Shown here in pieces: positions 54,383 through 62,607 of a DNA stretch of 64,000 nt. The translations under genes and the position numbers were made by a program. The stretch is taken from assembly GCA_033763975.1 (NCBI GenBank), contig JANRJM010000013.1, positions 124,001 to 188,000 on the forward strand, read 5' to 3'. How positions within the stretch are numbered: the stretch's first letter is position 1; each line of letters opens with the position of its first letter. The notes under the pieces are model-generated. The model was not told the DNA's origin and ran no database searches. It saw only the letters and a program-made list of their open reading frames with translations. The DNA comes from Planctomycetota bacterium (GTDB lineage Bacteria > Planctomycetota > Phycisphaerae > Phycisphaerales > UBA1924).

Positions 54383-56191
54383 CTATTCGTCGTCGTCGTC
54401 GAAGTACTCGTCGGGGTCTTCGGCGAACTGGTCGACGTCGACGACCTCGCTGAGTTCGTCGGAGAGCAGTTCTTCGCCGAGCTCGTCGGGCGTGCCGGGC
54501 TTGCTGACGGCGCCGACGCGCTTGCCCTCGACGCGCTGCCGGACGCCCTTGCGTCCGCGCGAGACGCGGATGGTGGCGCCGTCGCCGCCCTCGTCGGCCG
54601 CGACGAGATCGTCCTCGCGCTGGCGGCGTTTGCGCACGACGATGCGGACGGGGACCTCGCCGAAGGGGAGTTCCTCGCGGAAGCGGTTCATGAGGAACCG
54701 GAGGTAGCCGGGGCGGAAGAGGTCCGGGTGGTTGACGACCATGGTGATGGTCGGGGGCTCGACGCCGGTCTGGGCGACGTAGTAGACCTTGGCGAAGCGC
54801 CCGCGCACGTCGCTGGGCCCGCGCGTGTCGAGGATGGAGCGCACGAGGCGGTTGAGCTTGCCCGTGGTGACGCGCGCCCGCGACTGCTCGCGCAGGTCGA
54901 AGGCGAGATCGAGCGTCGCGCGGACGTTGAGCCCAGACTCGCCCGACATGAACGAGACCGGGGCGTGCGCCAGGCCGTTGAGCTCGCGCCGGAGGTACTT
55001 CTCGTAGGCCGCGGGCGTGACGACGCGCCCGTGCGCCCCGACGCGGCCCTGGACGGCGTCCCACTTGTTCACCACGAGCACGCAGGGCTTGAACGCCTTC
55101 TGCACCATCTGGGCGAGGTGCTCGTCGACCTGGCTGATCTTCTCGGTGGCGTCGACGAGCAGCAGCACGACGTCGCTGCGGTCGACCGCGCGCTGCAGGC
55201 GGTCGAGCGCGTACCACTCGATCTGGTTCTGGAAGCTGCGCTTGCGGCGCAGGCCCGCGGTGTCGATCATCACGACGACGCGATCGCCGTACTCCAGGCG
55301 CACGTCCACCGCGTCGCGGGTCGTGCCGGGGATCTCCGAGGCGATCATCCGGGGCTCGCCCGCGAGCGTGTTCACCAGCGTGCTCTTGCCGGCGTTGCGC
55401 TTGCCGATGACCGCGACCAGCAGGTCGGCGGCGGACCGGCGGCTTTCCTCGGGCGTGGCGCGCGGCGTGAGCGACCACACCTCGTTCATGAACTCGCGCC
55501 GGAAGTAGTTGTTCTTCGACGACACGATCAGCGGCTCGCCGAAGCCGAGCTCGGCGATCTCGGCGGCGTGGGCCTCCCACTTGGGCCCGTCGACCTTGGT
55601 CGCGACGATGCGGATCGGCGGGCCGTCGCGCGATGAGCCGCCCGGCGCCTCGGTGTGCGCCGCCTTGATGCCCGCGATGCCCTTCACGCCTTTGGCGCGC
55701 TTGGCGTCCGTGGGCGGTGCGCCGTCGGCGGGCTCGGCGGCGGCGTCCTTGCGGCGCGTCGCCCGGCGGGCCTTCCCCCGCGCGGGCTTGGAGCCCAGGC
55801 GCCGCTCGCGCAGCAGGCGGGCAATCTCCTGATCGGCGGGCGTGACACCCGCCTGCGCGTCGACGCAGAACAGCACGAGGTCGGCGTTCTCGATCGCGTT
55901 GGCGATCTGGCTCTCGATGTCGTCGGTAAGCATGGCGAGGTCGTTGCCGACCTCGTCGAAGCGGGCACCGTCGGCGACGTACACGCCGAAGCCCCCGGTA
56001 TCGACGAACTCGGCGACCTTGGACTCCCCGCCCTTGACGGGCGGGTCCATGTCGACGATGGCCGTCACGCGGTCGCGCGTGGTGCCGGCGGTGGGGTCGA
56101 CAATGGAGACCTTGGCCCCCGCGATCATGTTCATGAGCGACGATTTGCCGACGTTCGGTCGTCCGACGATAGCGATCCGCGGGATGGGCAT
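54383..56191 (-). CDS. der: Ribosome biogenesis GTPase Der (EngA), elongated
   Basis: This 602-residue double GTPase has G-domain 1 with GRPNVGKSSLMN, DTGGF and TKVD, and G-domain 2 with GKRNAGKSTLVN, DTAG and NKWD. A KH-like C-terminal domain follows (IVVRKRRQREDD region). Der is normally about 440-500 residues. Here about 55 extra basic residues (SKPARGKARRATRRKDAAAE onwards) sit in G-domain 1 before TKVD, and a 60-residue acidic tail ends EDPDEYFDDDDE. It helps 50S ribosome assembly. ATG 56191 gives MPIPRIAIVGRP. Confidence 0.95.
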   Translation of the reverse strand: MPIPRIAIVGRPNVGKSSLMNMIAGAKVSIVDPTAGTTRDRVTAIVDMDPPVKGGESKVAEFVDTGGFGVYVADGARFDEVGNDLAMLTDDIESQIANAIENADLVLFCVDAQAGVTPADQEIARLLRERRLGSKPARGKARRATRRKDAAAEPADGAPPTDAKRAKGVKGIAGIKAAHTEAPGGSSRDGPPIRIVATKVDGPKWEAHAAEIAELGFGEPLIVSSKNNYFRREFMNEVWSLTPRATPEESRRSAADLLVAVIGKRNAGKSTLVNTLAGEPRMIASEIPGTTRDAVDVRLEYGDRVVVMIDTAGLRRKRSFQNQIEWYALDRLQRAVDRSDVVLLLVDATEKISQVDEHLAQMVQKAFKPCVLVVNKWDAVQGRVGAHGRVVTPAAYEKYLRRELNGLAHAPVSFMSGESGLNVRATLDLAFDLREQSRARVTTGKLNRLVRSILDTRGPSDVRGRFAKVYYVAQTGVEPPTITMVVNHPDLFRPGYLRFLMNRFREELPFGEVPVRIVVRKRRQREDDLVAADEGGDGATIRVSRGRKGVRQRVEGKRVGAVSKPGTPDELGEELLSDELSEVVDVDQFAEDPDEYFDDDDE

Positions 56192-56227
56192 GCTGGACAA
56201 CCGTAGGGAAGCCGCGGACCCTACCCC

Positions 56228-57196
56228 GTGACGCCCCCCACGCCCCCCACGCCCCCCACCCTGGTCATCGCGGGACCGACGGCGGGCGGCAAGTCCGCGC
56301 TGTCGCTCGACCTCGCCGCGCGCGTCGGCGCGGCACGCGTGGAGATCGTGGCGGCGGACGCGTTCCAGGTGTACCGGGGCCTGGACATCGGCACGGCGAA
56401 GCCGACGCCCGAGGAGCGGGCGCGCGTGCCCCACCACCTGATCGACGTGGCGGAGCCGACCGAGCGGTTCACGCTGCACGACTGGCTGACGCGGGCGCAG
56501 CAGGCGATCACGGAGATCCGCGGGCGCGGACACTGGCCCCTGGTCGTCGGGGGGACGCACCTGTACGTGAAGGCGTTGCTGGACGGGCTGTTCGAAGGGC
56601 CGGGCGCGGACGAGGGCCTGCGTGCCGCGCTGTACGCGATGGACGCGGGGGCACGCCGGGCGGAGTTGGAGCGGGTTGATCCGGCGGCGGCGGCGCGGAT
56701 TCATCCCAACGACGAACGCCGGACGGTGCGGGCGCTGGAGGTGTTCCGTCTGACGGGGCGGCCGATCAGCGAGCACCAGACGCAGTGGGACGGCGGGCCC
56801 GAATCGCGCGGTGAGCCCGGGGCGCCGGGGATGCGCCTGGTGGTGCTCGACTGGCCGGTGGACGCGATCAACCGGCGGATCAACGCGCGCGTGCGGGCGA
56901 TGATGGAGCAGGGGCTGGCGGCGGAGGCCCGGGGGCTTTGGGAGGCGGGCCGCCTGGGCCCGCAAGCGCGCGAAGCGCTGGGGTACAAGCAGTTGATCCC
57001 GGTGTTCGAGGGGACGCGGCCGTTGGACGAGGCGGTGGAACGGATCAAGATCGACACGCGTCGGTTCGCGAAGAGCCAGCGGACGTGGCTGCGTCGGCTG
57101 AGCGTGGATGCGCGGGCGATTCGGATCGACGCGGGGACTTTTGTGCCGCAGGACTGGAGCGACGCGGTGCTGTCGCGCATCGAAGGCGTCGGATAG
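56228..57196 (+). CDS. miaA: tRNA dimethylallyltransferase MiaA
   Basis: This 322-residue protein has Walker A GPTAGGKSAL, the substrate motif DAFQVYRGLDIGTAKP (usually DSxQxYRxMDIGTAK) and GGTHLYVKALLDGLFEG. It transfers the dimethylallyl group to A37 of tRNAs. It starts at GTG 56228, and codons 2-11 are Thr/Pro (TPPTPPTPPT), encoded by three CCCCCCACG repeats; a few other genomes show such leaders. Divergent from der. Confidence 0.92.
   Translation: MTPPTPPTPPTLVIAGPTAGGKSALSLDLAARVGAARVEIVAADAFQVYRGLDIGTAKPTPEERARVPHHLIDVAEPTERFTLHDWLTRAQQAITEIRGRGHWPLVVGGTHLYVKALLDGLFEGPGADEGLRAALYAMDAGARRAELERVDPAAAARIHPNDERRTVRALEVFRLTGRPISEHQTQWDGGPESRGEPGAPGMRLVVLDWPVDAINRRINARVRAMMEQGLAAEARGLWEAGRLGPQAREALGYKQLIPVFEGTRPLDEAVERIKIDTRRFAKSQRTWLRRLSVDARAIRIDAGTFVPQDWSDAVLSRIEGVG
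56231..56259 (+). repeat. 9-bp repeat (CCCCCCACG) at the miaA N-terminus
   Basis: Three in-frame units encode PPT repeats between the GTG start and the first strand of MiaA. Slippage would keep the frame. Confidence 0.75.
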
Positions 57197-57257
57197 GCGG
57201 CGCGGAGGCCGCCGCCGGGGGCGCGGGGCGGCAAACCCGAACGTTTTCCGAATGAAC

Positions 57258-57286
57258 TTGACTGTCGCCGTTCCCGGACCTTTGGT
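57258..57286 (+). promoter_or_regulatory. Candidate promoter of topA
   Basis: TTGACT (57258-57263), a 17-base spacer, then TTTGGT (57281-57286). The -35 is good but the -10 is weak. It lies in the most A/T-rich part of the miaA-topA gap (57240-57300), about 60 bases before the topA start. Confidence 0.35.
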
Positions 57287-57345
57287 AGCGAGAACGAACC
57301 TTCGGGCCGATGAAAGGGTACTGTTGGGGTTCGAGTTCCACGAGC

Positions 57346-60258
57346 ATGGGGAAGAAACCGGTTCGAAAGTCCCGACCGAAGCGTGCCGCGAAGCCGGCGG
57401 GCGACGCTGCGCCCGCGATTGACGCGGGCGAAGACGGCAGTGCGTCCGAGGGGGGAGCCGCGGCCGGGCGTCCGGCGGCGGGGGGCGCACGGGGGCGGGG
57501 CGGGCGGGCGCGGCGGCAGGCGACGACGGCGTATCGCCCCGGGGCGGCCAAGGACCGGCACCTGGTGATCGTGGAATCGCCGTCGAAGGCGAAGACGATC
57601 AATAAGTACCTGGGACGCGACTACCTGGTGCTGGCGTCGGTGGGTCATGTGCGCGACCTGCCAAGCCGCAACCCGAAAGGGGTGAAGGCGCCGGTGCCCG
57701 GGGTAGATCTGGAGCACGACTTTCGCCCGCACTACGAGGTGTCGGAGGGGAAGGAGCGGGTGATCGCGGACCTGAAGCGGGCGGCGAAGGAAACGCTGTC
57801 GTCGGGGCGGGACGTGTGGTTCGCGACGGACTTGGACCGCGAGGGCGAGGCGATCGCGTGGCACCTGGCGCAGGAGCTGGGGATCGCGTCGTCGGACGCG
57901 AAGCGGGTGGTGTTCGCGGCGATCACGAAGGCGGAGATCGAGCGGGCGTTCTCGAGGCCGCACCCGATCGACGAGGACCGGGTGAACGCGCAGCAGGCGC
58001 GTCGGATTTTGGACCGGATCGTGGGGTACCAGGTGTCGCCGCTGCTGTGGAAGAAGGTGGCGCGGGGGCTGTCGGCGGGGCGGGTGCAGTCGGTGGCGGT
58101 GCGGCTGGTGGTGGAGCGCGAGCGCGAGATCCGGGTGTTCGTGCCCGACGAGATCTGGGGCATCGAGGGCGTGTTCACGCCGGACCTGGCGGCGGCGCCG
58201 GGGCTGCGCGAGGCGTGGCGGGCGTTCGCGTCGGAGCGCGACGCCAAGGGGGCCGAGCCGACGCAGAAGGCGCGGGCGGCGTGGATGGGCGAGCACGCGT
58301 CGTTCCGCGCGGAGTTGATCGAGGTCGCGGGCGAGAAGTTCGACTGCTCGATCCGGGCCGATGACCTGCTTGGGCCGGCGACGGACCTGACGCCCGAGGG
58401 CATCCGGACGCGCCACGAGCGTGCGGCGGCGGCGTTCAACACGGCGGAGGCGCACGACGTCACGCCGCGCGTGGCGGAGGCGGCGCGCCTGGCGGGGCTG
58501 ACGGACATCACGCGCCGGGTGCGCGAGGACGCGTCGGGGCGCGGGCCGGCTCGGTACCGGCGCGAGGTGGTCGGGGTGGTGGACGCGAAGGCGACGTACC
58601 GGGTGACGAGCATCGAGACGCGCCGGACGACGAGCCGCCCGCCCGCGCCGTTCATCACGAGCACGCTGCAGCAGGCGGCGTCGAGCCGCCTGGGCTTTGG
58701 GGCGCAGCGGACGATGCGGACGGCGCAGCAGTTGTACGAGGGTGTGGACGTGCCGGGCGAGGGCCCGGTGGGGCTCATCACGTACATGCGAACGGACTCG
58801 ACGCACATCTCGGCGGAGGCGATCGAGAGCGTGCGGGGGTACATCTCGCGCCAGTTCGGCGGGCGGTACCTGCCCGAGACGCCGAACTTCTACAAGTCGT
58901 CGAACAAGGGGGCGCAGGAGGCGCACGAGGCGATCCGCCCGACGTCGCTGGACCTTTCGCCGAGCCGGGTGCGCGGGGCGCTGACGCCCGACCAGTTGCG
59001 TCTGTACACGCTGGTGTGGGAGCGGTTCGTGGCGTCGCAGATGACGAGCGCGCAGTGGGACGCGACGAGCGTGCTGATCGTGGGCGGGGTGGATCCGGCC
59101 CGGCCCTGCACGTTCCGCGCGGGCGGGCGGGCGCTGGTGTTCGACGGGTACTACCGCGTCGCGGGCGTGCCGCAGTCGGCGGACGAGCAGACGATGCCCG
59201 CGCTGCGCGAAGGGGCGGCGTTGTCGCCGGTGGCGCTCGAGCCCGAGCAGCGGTTCAGCGCGCCCCCGGCGCGGTACTCGGAGGCGAGCCTGGTCAAGAC
59301 GCTGGAGGCCGAGGGGATCGGGCGTCCGTCGACGTACGCGTCGATCATCCAGACCATTCAGGACCGCAAGTACGTGGAGAAGGAGTCGGGGCGGTTCTTC
59401 GCGAGCGACCTGGGCGAGGTGGTGACGGACAAGCTGATCGAGGCGATCCCGTCGATCATGGACGTCGGGTACACGCGCGAGATGGAGAAGGACCTGGACC
59501 TGGTGGAGGACGAGCACCTGGACTGGATCCAGATGCTGCACCGGTTCTACGCGCCGTTCCAGGACCAGCTCCGCGACGCCGAGAAGACGCTGGTGCACGC
59601 GAAGGCCGAGACCGTGCCGGCGCCGGACGAGTACAAGTGCCCGCAGTGCGGGTCGGGGCTGGTGTACCGGTTCGGGAAGAACGGGCGGTTCCTGTCGTGC
59701 TCGACGTACCCCGCGTGCAACTACGCGAGCCCGGTGGATCGCGACGGGAAGCCCCGCCCGGCGGCGGAGACGGTGGACGTGGCGTGCCCGATCTGCGGCT
59801 CGGCGATGACGAAGCGCGTCGGGCGGTTCGGGGCGTTCCTGGGGTGCTCGCGCTACGCCGACAAAGCGAACCCGTGCGACGGGATCCTGAACCTGGACAA
59901 GAAAGGGCGCGTGGTGGCGAAGAGCCCGCCCGCGTACCAGACGGACCTGGCCTGCCCGACGTGCAAGGCGCCGCTGAGCCTGCGGGGCGGGGTGCGCGGG
60001 CCCTGGCTCGGGTGCTCGCGGTTCCCCAAGTGCCGCGGACGCGGGAAGTGGGCGGAACTGCCCGAGGCGACGCGCGCGGGGCTGGAGAAGGCGCTGGCGG
60101 CCCACGAGCGGTCGCACCCGGTGCCGATCATCCGCACGATGTCGGGGGCGGCGCTGACGGACGCGTCGGGCAAGGCGCTGGCGACGGCGCGGCCTGTGGG
60201 GCAGCAGGACGACGGGCCCGAGACGCTCGAGTCGGTCGCGGACGAGCTGGGCGTGTAG
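57346..60258 (+). CDS. topA: DNA topoisomerase I
   Basis: This 970-residue type IA enzyme has a Toprim domain with HLVIVESPSKAKTINKYLGR and the acidic WFATDLDREGEAIAW. Active-site Tyr480 lies in ITYMRTDSTHI. The C-terminus has three four-Cys zinc fingers (YKCPQCGSGL, VACPICGSAM and LACPTCKAPL lines, each with a second Cys pair). It relaxes negative supercoils. The first about 60 residues are basic and Gly/Ala-rich, unlike the family, and could be a nucleic-acid-binding extension. ATG 57346 begins MGKKPVRKSRPKRAAK. Confidence 0.95.
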   Translation: MGKKPVRKSRPKRAAKPAGDAAPAIDAGEDGSASEGGAAAGRPAAGGARGRGGRARRQATTAYRPGAAKDRHLVIVESPSKAKTINKYLGRDYLVLASVGHVRDLPSRNPKGVKAPVPGVDLEHDFRPHYEVSEGKERVIADLKRAAKETLSSGRDVWFATDLDREGEAIAWHLAQELGIASSDAKRVVFAAITKAEIERAFSRPHPIDEDRVNAQQARRILDRIVGYQVSPLLWKKVARGLSAGRVQSVAVRLVVEREREIRVFVPDEIWGIEGVFTPDLAAAPGLREAWRAFASERDAKGAEPTQKARAAWMGEHASFRAELIEVAGEKFDCSIRADDLLGPATDLTPEGIRTRHERAAAAFNTAEAHDVTPRVAEAARLAGLTDITRRVREDASGRGPARYRREVVGVVDAKATYRVTSIETRRTTSRPPAPFITSTLQQAASSRLGFGAQRTMRTAQQLYEGVDVPGEGPVGLITYMRTDSTHISAEAIESVRGYISRQFGGRYLPETPNFYKSSNKGAQEAHEAIRPTSLDLSPSRVRGALTPDQLRLYTLVWERFVASQMTSAQWDATSVLIVGGVDPARPCTFRAGGRALVFDGYYRVAGVPQSADEQTMPALREGAALSPVALEPEQRFSAPPARYSEASLVKTLEAEGIGRPSTYASIIQTIQDRKYVEKESGRFFASDLGEVVTDKLIEAIPSIMDVGYTREMEKDLDLVEDEHLDWIQMLHRFYAPFQDQLRDAEKTLVHAKAETVPAPDEYKCPQCGSGLVYRFGKNGRFLSCSTYPACNYASPVDRDGKPRPAAETVDVACPICGSAMTKRVGRFGAFLGCSRYADKANPCDGILNLDKKGRVVAKSPPAYQTDLACPTCKAPLSLRGGVRGPWLGCSRFPKCRGRGKWAELPEATRAGLEKALAAHERSHPVPIIRTMSGAALTDASGKALATARPVGQQDDGPETLESVADELGV

Positions 60259-60310
60259 GACACGTGCTCCGAGAGATTGAGATCGTGAGAATGGGCACGC
60301 AGGAGGACCC

Positions 60311-60736
60311 ATGCCGCAATCTCAGCAGATCATTCTCATCGTCGCGATCCTTCTCGCGGTCGATGCGCTCATCGTCTGGGTCTTGCTGCATTCGTTCCGC
60401 GCGTACACCTGGGGCCCGCTGCAGCAGGCGTACCCGCCCCGAGATGTCGTGGAGCCCAGCGTCTCACGGAACTTTCAGAGCTTCTCCTTCGACTTGTTCA
60501 ACATGGGGTTCTGCGTTCATGTCGTCGTGGACGAGCACTGCCTGCACCTTCGGCCCTCGGCGTTGCTCCGCCTTATCGGCTGCGGGCCCATGAGCATCCC
60601 GTGGGATGCGATCGACTTCAAGGGTGGCCGCGGACGATGGCTCTGGCGGCGAGCCAAGATCGGCAAGGTCGCTGTGATGGGTCCGCTGTGGTGCATGCGC
60701 CTGGCGGAGCGCCCGGCCGGGAGCGCGAAACCCTGA
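60311..60736 (+). CDS. Small membrane protein of unknown function
   Basis: This 141-residue protein has CAGGAGGACCC as a strong ribosome site before the ATG. The TM helix is at residues about 7-27 (ILIVAILLAVDALIVWVLL), then a soluble domain with SFDLFNMGFCVHVVVDEH and SIPWDAIDFKGGRGRWLWRR. The pattern resembles small membrane-attached PH-like proteins. It is the gene after topA. Confidence 0.65.
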   Translation: MPQSQQIILIVAILLAVDALIVWVLLHSFRAYTWGPLQQAYPPRDVVEPSVSRNFQSFSFDLFNMGFCVHVVVDEHCLHLRPSALLRLIGCGPMSIPWDAIDFKGGRGRWLWRRAKIGKVAVMGPLWCMRLAERPAGSAKP

Positions 60737-60779
60737 ACGCGGGCTTCCCATAGACTGTGCGAGCCAGGGAGGAACCGCG

Positions 60780-61343
60780 ATGTCGCACATGAACGCCGGC
60801 CAGCCCGCGTACCAGCCCCCGGCGCCCAAGAAGGGCATGGGCGCGGGCGCCATCATCGCCATCATCGCCGGCGTGGTGGTTCTGCTGCTGGTGGTGTGCG
60901 GGGGGATCTCGGCGCTGGTGCTGATGCCCGCGATCAGCAAGGCGCGCGACGCGGCGCTCTCCATGCAGAGCATGGCGCAGATGCGCATGATCCAGCAGGG
61001 CCTGGTGACGTACGCGGTCGACAACGGCGACACGCTCCCGCCGCTGGGCGTCGACCTGCCCTCGGTCCTCGCGCCGTACGGGGTCACGGGGGAGATGTTC
61101 ACGTCGCCCCGCCCGCCGGCGAGCGGGCCGAGTTATTTCTACGTTCCGCTGGGGAACATGTCGCGCATCGAGTCTCCGCCGCAGACGGTGCTGCTGTATG
61201 AGAACCCCACGATCCCGGGCCCGCCGTGGATGGTGGGGTACGCCGACGGCAGCGTGATCTCGGTCCAGACCGAGGCCGAGTACCGGGCGATCATCGACGC
61301 GATCGTGCTGCCGGACGGCACGCCCTTTACGCCCCACAAGTGA
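60780..61343 (+). CDS. Pseudopilin-like (DUF1559-type) membrane protein
   Basis: This 187-residue protein starts at ATG 60780 with AGGGAGGAA 7 bases upstream. The cytoplasmic lead is proline-rich, with a TM helix (about residues 22-46, AIIAIIAGVVVLLLVVCGGI), then LMPAISKARDAALSMQSMAQ MRMIQQG-type helix as in pseudopilins, and a beta-rich end (GPSYFYVPLGNMSRIESP). DUF1559 and its relatives are abundant in planctomycetes, but the usual N-terminal GFTLIELL prepilin cleavage motif is absent, so it is a pseudopilin-like protein at most. Confidence 0.65.
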   Translation: MSHMNAGQPAYQPPAPKKGMGAGAIIAIIAGVVVLLLVVCGGISALVLMPAISKARDAALSMQSMAQMRMIQQGLVTYAVDNGDTLPPLGVDLPSVLAPYGVTGEMFTSPRPPASGPSYFYVPLGNMSRIESPPQTVLLYENPTIPGPPWMVGYADGSVISVQTEAEYRAIIDAIVLPDGTPFTPHK

Positions 61344-61346
61344 CGG

Positions 61347-62558
61347 CTAGCCCCGCAGCGCGAGGTTGCACATGAGTTCGATGCCGATGGGCAGGGCGTC
61401 GTCGTTGAAGTCGAAGTCGGCCTGGTGGAGCGTGGGGTAGGTCGTGGCGTTGCTGGGGCGCAGGCCCAGGAAGAAGAAGCACGCGGGGACGTGCTTGCCG
61501 TAGTACGCGAAGTCCTCGCCCCCCATGGTGGCGTGCTCGACCTTCTCGACGCGGTCGCCCCCGAGCACGTCGCGCGCGATGGTGAAGAAGCGTTCGGTGG
61601 CGTCGGGCTCGTTCTCGGTGACGGGGTAGCCCTCGTTCCACTCGATGCGGGCCTCGCAGCCCAGCGCCCGGGCCGCGCCCTCGACGATGGCGAAGAAGCG
61701 CTCCTTCGCGAGGCGTCGGGTGTCGGCGCGGAGGGCGCGGACGGTGCCGACGAGGGTGCAGGTCTCGGGGATGATGTTGTTCGCGGTGCCGGCGTTAATC
61801 TGCCCGACGGTGACGACGGTGCTGTCGATGGGCGCGACGTTGCGCGACGCGACGGTCTGCAACGCCGTGATGATGTGGGCCGCGGCGACGATCGGGTCGG
61901 CGCCGAAGTGCGGGTATGCGCCGTGGCACTGGCGGCCCTTGACGGTGACGACGAAGTCGTCGGTGGAGGCCATGAGCGGGCCGACGCGGGTGGCGGCCTT
62001 GCCGACCTGGACGGTGGGCCAGGCGTGCAGGCCGTACATCCGCGTGACGGGCGTGCCCAGCCCGCCCCCGGCGGCGCCGGCGAGGACGCCCTCGCGGCAC
62101 ATCTTCTCGGCCCCGCCGCCGTCTTCTTCGGCGGGCTGGAAGACGAACGTCACGCCCCGCTCGCGCACGGGCAGGCGCGAGAGCACCTTCGCGACGCCCA
62201 GCAGGATCGTGGTGTGCCCGTCGTGCCCGCAGGCGTGCATGACGCCCGGCGTGCGGCTGGCGTAGGGCTTGCCCGTGCGCTCCTCGATGGGCAGCGCGTC
62301 CATGTCGGCGCGGAGCGCGATGGTCGTCGCGCCGTCGCCACGCGTGGGGGGCAGGTATCCCAGCACGCCCGTGCCGCCACCCAGCCCGGCTTTGATCTCG
62401 ATGCCGCAGGCGCGGAGCTCGCGCTGCACGACCTCGCTGGTGCGGCGCTCGTGCATCGAGAGCTCGGGGTGCTGGTGCAGATCGCGGCGCAGTTCGCGCA
62501 GGCGCGGGAGGTCGGCGTCGATGAGCGGGGACGGGTCCGGGGCGGTCGTCGTGGACAT
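61347..62558 (-). CDS. M20-family amidohydrolase (hippurate/N-acyl amino acid hydrolase type)
   Basis: This 403-residue protein starts at ATG 62558; a GTG at 62561 is possible. Metal ligands: HACGHDGHTTILLG and EDGGGAEKM (Glu pair), then a His in YGLHAWP and the C-terminal MGGEDFAYYGKHVPACFFFL. These define the M20 peptidase/amidohydrolase family with a dimerisation insert. It removes acyl groups from amino acids or peptides. It converges with the pseudopilin-like gene. Confidence 0.92.
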   Translation of the reverse strand: MSTTTAPDPSPLIDADLPRLRELRRDLHQHPELSMHERRTSEVVQRELRACGIEIKAGLGGGTGVLGYLPPTRGDGATTIALRADMDALPIEERTGKPYASRTPGVMHACGHDGHTTILLGVAKVLSRLPVRERGVTFVFQPAEEDGGGAEKMCREGVLAGAAGGGLGTPVTRMYGLHAWPTVQVGKAATRVGPLMASTDDFVVTVKGRQCHGAYPHFGADPIVAAAHIITALQTVASRNVAPIDSTVVTVGQINAGTANNIIPETCTLVGTVRALRADTRRLAKERFFAIVEGAARALGCEARIEWNEGYPVTENEPDATERFFTIARDVLGGDRVEKVEHATMGGEDFAYYGKHVPACFFFLGLRPSNATTYPTLHQADFDFNDDALPIGIELMCNLALRG

Positions 62559-62607
62559 CACCGGAGGGTAGGGGGCGGACGGGCGGACCCGGCGTCTCGC
62601 GGCCTGC

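Noticed and set aside
56701-60312. A 1203-codon reverse open frame over miaA and topA
   Set aside because: It covers two genes with firm family motifs and has an Arg/His/Pro bias, so it is a shadow.
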